Below, one piece after another: positions 6,138-8,918 of a stretch of DNA of 8,918 bases (within the stretch, counting starts at the first letter, position 1; each line of letters begins with the position of its first letter). This DNA is from JAHEFX01 sp964614585 (GTDB lineage Bacteria > Actinomycetota > Acidimicrobiia > Spongiisociales > JAENVV01). The stretch covers positions 1-8,918 of the forward strand of contig CAZTLW010000096.1 in NCBI GenBank assembly GCA_964614585.1. Reading direction: 5' to 3'. A program made the position numbers and the translations under genes. Below the pieces are notes generated by a model. That model had not been told where the DNA came from, ran no database searches, and was given only the letters and a program-made list of their open reading frames with translations.

Positions 6138-6242
6138 ATGAATCACCACGCCTACCCGCCCGAGGGGACCGCCCACCCCTTCGAGCCGTACCGGCCGGAG
6201 ATCCCGGCCGACGAGGTGCTGGTGGAGGTCGCGGCGACCTGA
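6138..6242 (+). CDS. Leaderless 34-residue proline-rich small protein, unknown function
   Basis: A 34-codon frame starts with ATG and ends with TGA at 6240-6242. It begins MNHHAYPPEG, has a Pro/aromatic centre (HPFEPYRPEIP at 13-23) and ends in an acidic, hydrophobic tail (VLVEVAAT). It has six prolines, two tyrosines, no Cys, and no membrane helix or signal peptide. Three features support coding. All codons but the second (AAT) end in G or C, matching neighbouring genes. The ATG follows a TAGGCT box by 6 nt. A strong stem-loop begins 14 nt after the stop. I do not recognise the family. It could be a small conserved protein, a leader peptide for the downstream peptidase, or a chance frame. 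Reading frames on the opposite strand look like shadows. Confidence 0.5.
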   Translation: MNHHAYPPEGTAHPFEPYRPEIPADEVLVEVAAT

Positions 6243-6255
6243 TCCGCCGTCCGAA

Positions 6256-6298
6256 CTCCGGTGCCCAGACCAGGTCCAGTCTGGTCCTCGCACCGGAG
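6256..6298 (+). terminator. Strong 43-nt stem-loop after the small gene
   Basis: The outer stem pairs CTCCGGTGC (6256-6264) with GCACCGGAG (6290-6298), a perfect 9 bp. A 3x3 internal loop follows. The inner stem pairs GACCAG (6268-6273) with CTGGTC (6281-6286), closing a 7-nt loop. No T-tract follows, so it could be a GC-type terminator for the small gene, a structured RNA, or a protein-binding inverted repeat upstream of the peptidase. It lies 53 bp upstream of the peptidase -10-like box, so it need not be part of that mRNA. Confidence 0.6.
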
Positions 6299-6351
6299 AA
6301 CGGCCATTCGACCTGCACCGAACCCTGGGTTCGAAATCGTGGGGGTGGGCC

Positions 6352-6357
6352 TACTCT
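6352..6357 (+). promoter_or_regulatory. Putative -10 box (TACTCT) for a leaderless M3 peptidase transcript
   Basis: TACTCT lies 8 nt before the ATG at 6366, followed by CGCCGGCC and no ribosome-binding site. Box, spacing and the CCGGCCATG context closely match the phosphatase start. TTCGAA at 6330-6335, 16 nt upstream, is a weak -35 candidate matching only three of six consensus positions. Confidence 0.55.
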
Positions 6358-6365
6358 CGCCGGCC

Positions 6366-8315
6366 ATGTTCGACTACGGCTCCGTCACCCCCGAGGCCAT
6401 CACGACCATGACGGAGGAGGCAATCGCCGACAGCGACCGCCTCCTCGCCGAGGTCGTGGCCGTCGACGGCCCCCGCACCTGGGCCGACACCGCCGAACCG
6501 CTGCTGCAGGTCGGTCGTCTCCTCTCCGCCCTCTACGGCCGGGTCCCGTTCCTCGGCCAGGCCCACCCCGACCCGGCCGTGCGCGACGCGGCCCGGTCCG
6601 CCGAGCAGCGACTGTCCCAGTGGGCCGTGGCGACCCAGTACCGGCGCGACCTCTACGAGGCGTTCTCGGCCTTCGCCGCCGACCCACCGGCGGACCTCAC
6701 CGGCGAGCAACACCGGTGGCTCGAGTTCGAGGCGCGCGACCTCCGGTTGGCCGGCCACGAGCTCGACGACGAGGCCCGGGCGGAGCTCGAGCGGATCAAC
6801 ACCCGGCTCGCGGAGCTCGCCATCGCCTTCGCCTCCAACCTCGCCGAGAACGACGACTCGGTCGACGTCCCCGTCGAGCGGCTCGACGGGCTCGCCCCCG
6901 AGATCGTCGCCGGCCTCGCCGATGGGGAGGGCCCCGGCACCAAGCGGCTGACGATGGCGTACCCCGACGTGGTGCCGGCCCTGCAGACGGTGCACGACCG
7001 GGAGGTACGCCGGGACCTGTCGCTCGTCTTCAACCGGCGGTGCGTCGACGAGAACCGCCCGATCCTCGAGGAGGCGGTGCGCCTGCGCCACCGGGTCGCC
7101 GAGCTCTTCGGCCTCCCGACCTGGGCCCACCACAAGCTGCAGACCCGGATGGCCGGCACGCCCGAGCGGGTGTTCGCCTTCTGGGACGATCTCGTCCCCC
7201 CGCTCACCGAGCGGGGCCGGGAGGAGTTGGCGGTGCTCGAGGCGATGCTCGTCGCCGACGGCGAGGCGCCGCCCCTGATGCGCCACGACTTCGCCTACTA
7301 CGACGAGCGCCTGCGCCGCACCGAGCACGGCGTCGACCAGGACGAGGTGGCGGCCTTCTTCGAGGTGGAGGCCACCATGGCCGGCCTGCTCGACCTCACC
7401 GGCGAGGTCTTCGGCCTCACCTACCGGACCGTGCCCGACGCCCCGACCTGGCACCCCGACGTGACCCTCTTCGAGGTCGCCGATGCCACGGACGGAAGGG
7501 TGCTCGGCCACTTCTACGCCGACCTCCATCCCCGCGACGGCAAGTTCTCCCACGCCGCGGCCTTCCCACTCCTCGTCGCCCACGAGGGGCCCGATGGGTG
7601 GGTGACGCCGGTGACCGCCTTCCTCTGCAACTTCCCCAAGCCGTCGCCCGGGCGCCCCTCCCTGCTGCGTCACGACGACGTCGTGACGCTGTTCCACGAG
7701 TTCGGCCACGTCCTCCACATGACGCTGTCACGGGCCACGATCCCGCGCTTTTCCGGGGCCCAGACCGAGTGGGACTTCGTCGAGGCCCCGAGCCAGATCA
7801 TGGAGCACTGGTGCTGGGACCCCGGCGTGCTGGCCCGGTTCGCCCGCCACCACGAGACCGGCGAGCCGATCCCCGCCGAACTCGTCGACCGGCTGGTGGC
7901 AGCCCGCAATGTGGACGTCGCCCTCTCGACCCTCCGACAGGTCTCCCTCGGGAAGCTCGACATGGGCCTCCACGGCGTGCCCGAGGTACCCGACCTCGAT
8001 GCCGTCGTCGCCGAGGCGGACGCCGTCTCGCTCCTGCCGAGCACTCCCGGCACCTTCATGCCGGCGTCGTTCGGCCACCTGTTCGGCTACGACGCCGGGT
8101 ACTACGGGTACCTGTGGGCGAAGGTGTTCGGCGACGACATGTACTCGGTCTTCGCCGACGCCGGGCCGACCGATCCCGAGGTGGGCACGCGCTACCGACG
8201 GGCGGTGCTGGAACCAAATGGCACCCGGGACGCCGACGACCTCCTCCTCGACTTCCTCGGACGAGACCCCTCCAACGAGGCGTTCCTCGCCCAGCTCGGC
8301 ATCGGGGGCGAGTGA
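6366..8315 (+). CDS. M3 family zinc oligopeptidase (thimet oligopeptidase / oligopeptidase A-like)
   Basis: This 649-residue cytosolic metallopeptidase cleaves short peptides and probably recycles products of larger proteases. The zinc site HEFGH is at 444-448, with His444, His448 and catalytic Glu445. The third ligand, Glu473, lies in WDFVEAPSQIMEHW, characteristic of subfamily M3A. Other family elements are FYADLHPRDGKFSHAA at 383-398, FLCNFPKP at 419-426 and the C-terminal FGHLFGYDAGYYGYLWAKVF. That last segment supplies His571, Tyr575 and Tyr582, equivalent to the substrate-binding His/Tyr residues of thimet oligopeptidase. The loop before Tyr575 has one Gly where relatives usually have two. 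The N-terminal 200 residues are helical, as expected, and length is normal. ATG 6366 is chosen over in-frame GTG 6261 because the -10-like box lies between them and the homology begins at 6366. The FrnE-like gene follows after 3 nt, suggesting cotranscription. Confidence 0.95.
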   Translation: MFDYGSVTPEAITTMTEEAIADSDRLLAEVVAVDGPRTWADTAEPLLQVGRLLSALYGRVPFLGQAHPDPAVRDAARSAEQRLSQWAVATQYRRDLYEAFSAFAADPPADLTGEQHRWLEFEARDLRLAGHELDDEARAELERINTRLAELAIAFASNLAENDDSVDVPVERLDGLAPEIVAGLADGEGPGTKRLTMAYPDVVPALQTVHDREVRRDLSLVFNRRCVDENRPILEEAVRLRHRVAELFGLPTWAHHKLQTRMAGTPERVFAFWDDLVPPLTERGREELAVLEAMLVADGEAPPLMRHDFAYYDERLRRTEHGVDQDEVAAFFEVEATMAGLLDLTGEVFGLTYRTVPDAPTWHPDVTLFEVADATDGRVLGHFYADLHPRDGKFSHAAAFPLLVAHEGPDGWVTPVTAFLCNFPKPSPGRPSLLRHDDVVTLFHEFGHVLHMTLSRATIPRFSGAQTEWDFVEAPSQIMEHWCWDPGVLARFARHHETGEPIPAELVDRLVAARNVDVALSTLRQVSLGKLDMGLHGVPEVPDLDAVVAEADAVSLLPSTPGTFMPASFGHLFGYDAGYYGYLWAKVFGDDMYSVFADAGPTDPEVGTRYRRAVLEPNGTRDADDLLLDFLGRDPSNEAFLAQLGIGGE

Positions 8316-8318
8316 CCG

Positions 8319-8912
8319 ATGCGGGTGGAGGTGTGGTTCGACTACCTCTGCCCGTGGTGCTACCTGGCCCAGGACCGTGCCGACCACCTCATCGAGGCGC
8401 ATGGTGCCGAGGTCGTGTGGCACCCGTTCGAGCTGCACCCCGAGATCCCGCCCGGTGGGACCGAGACACTGTCGGGCCGACCGGGCGCCGCCGACGTGAT
8501 CCGGGAACTGGCCGCCGAGGCAGGTCTGCCCCTGCGGTCCCGTCGTCGCTCCAACAACACCCGGCGGGTGCTCGGCCTGTCGGCGTGGGCCGCCGACCGG
8601 CCCGAGTTCGACCGCTTCCACCGCGGCCTGTTCGCCGCCTACTGGGCCGAGGGCGCCGACCTCGAGGACGACGCGACGCTCGTGGCCATCGCCAAGAAGG
8701 CCGGACTCGACCCCGGGGCGGCCACGGACGCGCTCGCGTCGGACTCCGGGGTGCCCCTCGCCGAGGCCTCGAAGACCCGAGCCATCGATCTGGGGATCGG
8801 GGCCACCCCGGGCTGGCACTTCGGCGACGGCGTCGTGTTCTCGGGCGTGCATCCCCGGGCGGTCATGGATCGGATCGTGGGCCGCCTGGGAGGCGGCAGT
8901 ACCAAGTACTGA
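8319..8912 (+). CDS. DsbA-family FrnE-like thiol oxidoreductase (CPWC)
   Basis: This 197-residue protein has the DsbA-like thioredoxin fold seen in FrnE and 2-hydroxychromene-2-carboxylate isomerase relatives. Strand 1 leads into the redox motif CPWC at 11-14 (FDYLCPWCYLA). A helical insertion occupies about 55-150, with a cis-Pro loop at GATPGW (Pro164), and the C-terminal strand is VVFSGVHPR at 172-180. There is no signal peptide, so it probably acts in the cytosol, in thiol-disulfide exchange or as a glutathione- or mycothiol-type transferase. The ATG lies 3 nt after the peptidase stop, indicating translational coupling. The last codons are unusual. A hairpin sequence encodes the Gly-rich end, and the heptamer array encodes the final STKY and the TGA (8910-8912). 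The original C-terminus may thus have been replaced by repeat sequence. Confidence 0.92.
   Translation: MRVEVWFDYLCPWCYLAQDRADHLIEAHGAEVVWHPFELHPEIPPGGTETLSGRPGAADVIRELAAEAGLPLRSRRRSNNTRRVLGLSAWAADRPEFDRFHRGLFAAYWAEGADLEDDATLVAIAKKAGLDPGAATDALASDSGVPLAEASKTRAIDLGIGATPGWHFGDGVVFSGVHPRAVMDRIVGRLGGGSTKY
8881..8897 (+). repeat. Near copy of the 3969 hairpin, inside the 3' end of the FrnE-like gene
   Basis: GCCGCCT-GGG-AGGCGGC forms a 7-bp stem with a 3-nt loop. Its outer six base pairs are identical to those of GCCGCCC-TTC-GGGCGGC at 3969-3985, and it likewise abuts a GTAC heptamer array without spacer. Here it lies within the coding sequence, in the RLGGG region, so it is less likely to be a simple terminator. 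Confidence 0.6.
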
Positions 8913-8918
8913 GTACCG
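8898..8918 (+). repeat. Heptanucleotide tandem array 3 (at least three units, runs off the window)
   Basis: Three 7-nt units, AGTACCA, AGTACTG and AGTACCG, extend to the last base of the window, so the array may be longer. Read in the GTA phase they give GTACCAA and GTACTGA, and the last partial unit matches GTACCGA. GTACCAA and GTACCGA both also occur in array 1. The TGA of the FrnE-like gene (8910-8912) is formed by the GTACTGA unit. Confidence 0.75.

Noticed and set aside
6138..6242. Small ORF as a RiPP precursor for the nearby methyltransferase
   Set aside because: There is no Cys/Ser/Thr-rich core, no recognisable leader motif and no modifying enzyme such as a radical SAM or YcaO protein nearby. 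Proximity alone is not enough.
6261..6365. Longer N-terminus for the M3 peptidase from GTG 6261
   Set aside because: It would run through the stem-loop and the TACTCT box. The family homology and leaderless spacing support ATG 6366.

Overview
This is a GC-rich bacterial window with no mobile-element or phage genes. The most likely source is a high-GC actinobacterium, plausibly of the Acidimicrobiia type. The reasons are the very strong G/C third-position bias, the GGETAEHPG form of the PurM motif, and four gene starts that sit 6 to 8 nt after a TANNNT box, as expected for leaderless mRNAs. The taxonomic call is inference. A run of exactly 100 N at 5323-5422 shows that this is a scaffolded draft or metagenome assembly.

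Layout, left to right. (1) The 3' two thirds of purM (purine biosynthesis) overlap tail-to-tail with (2) a minus-strand membrane protein of the apolipoprotein N-acyltransferase family. In that protein the expected catalytic cysteine reads as serine. (3) Divergent from it is an inositol-monophosphatase family gene, followed 2 nt later by a DUF695-like protein of unknown function. (4) A hairpin and a heptanucleotide tandem array lead into an amidohydrolase (YtcJ-like) that runs into the N gap. (5) Beyond the gap is the 3' part of a SAM methyltransferase, then a second heptamer array. (6) A leaderless 34-codon small gene follows, then a strong 43-nt stem-loop. (7) Last come an M3 zinc oligopeptidase and, 3 nt after its stop, a DsbA/FrnE-type CPWC oxidoreductase. 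The end of that last gene is built from a hairpin plus a third heptamer array, which runs off the window.

The genes are mostly housekeeping or peripheral metabolism and do not form one pathway. Two short operons are visible: phosphatase plus DUF695-like, and oligopeptidase plus FrnE-like. The unusual material lies between and at the ends of the genes. There are three arrays with a 7-bp period. Two of them abut near-identical GCCGCC/GGCGGC hairpins. One array supplies a ribosome-binding site and start codon, and another supplies a stop codon. The other points worth checking are the leaderless micro-ORF with its stem-loop and the Cys-to-Ser change in the Lnt-like enzyme. I did not find a convincing new multi-gene defence or biosynthetic system.
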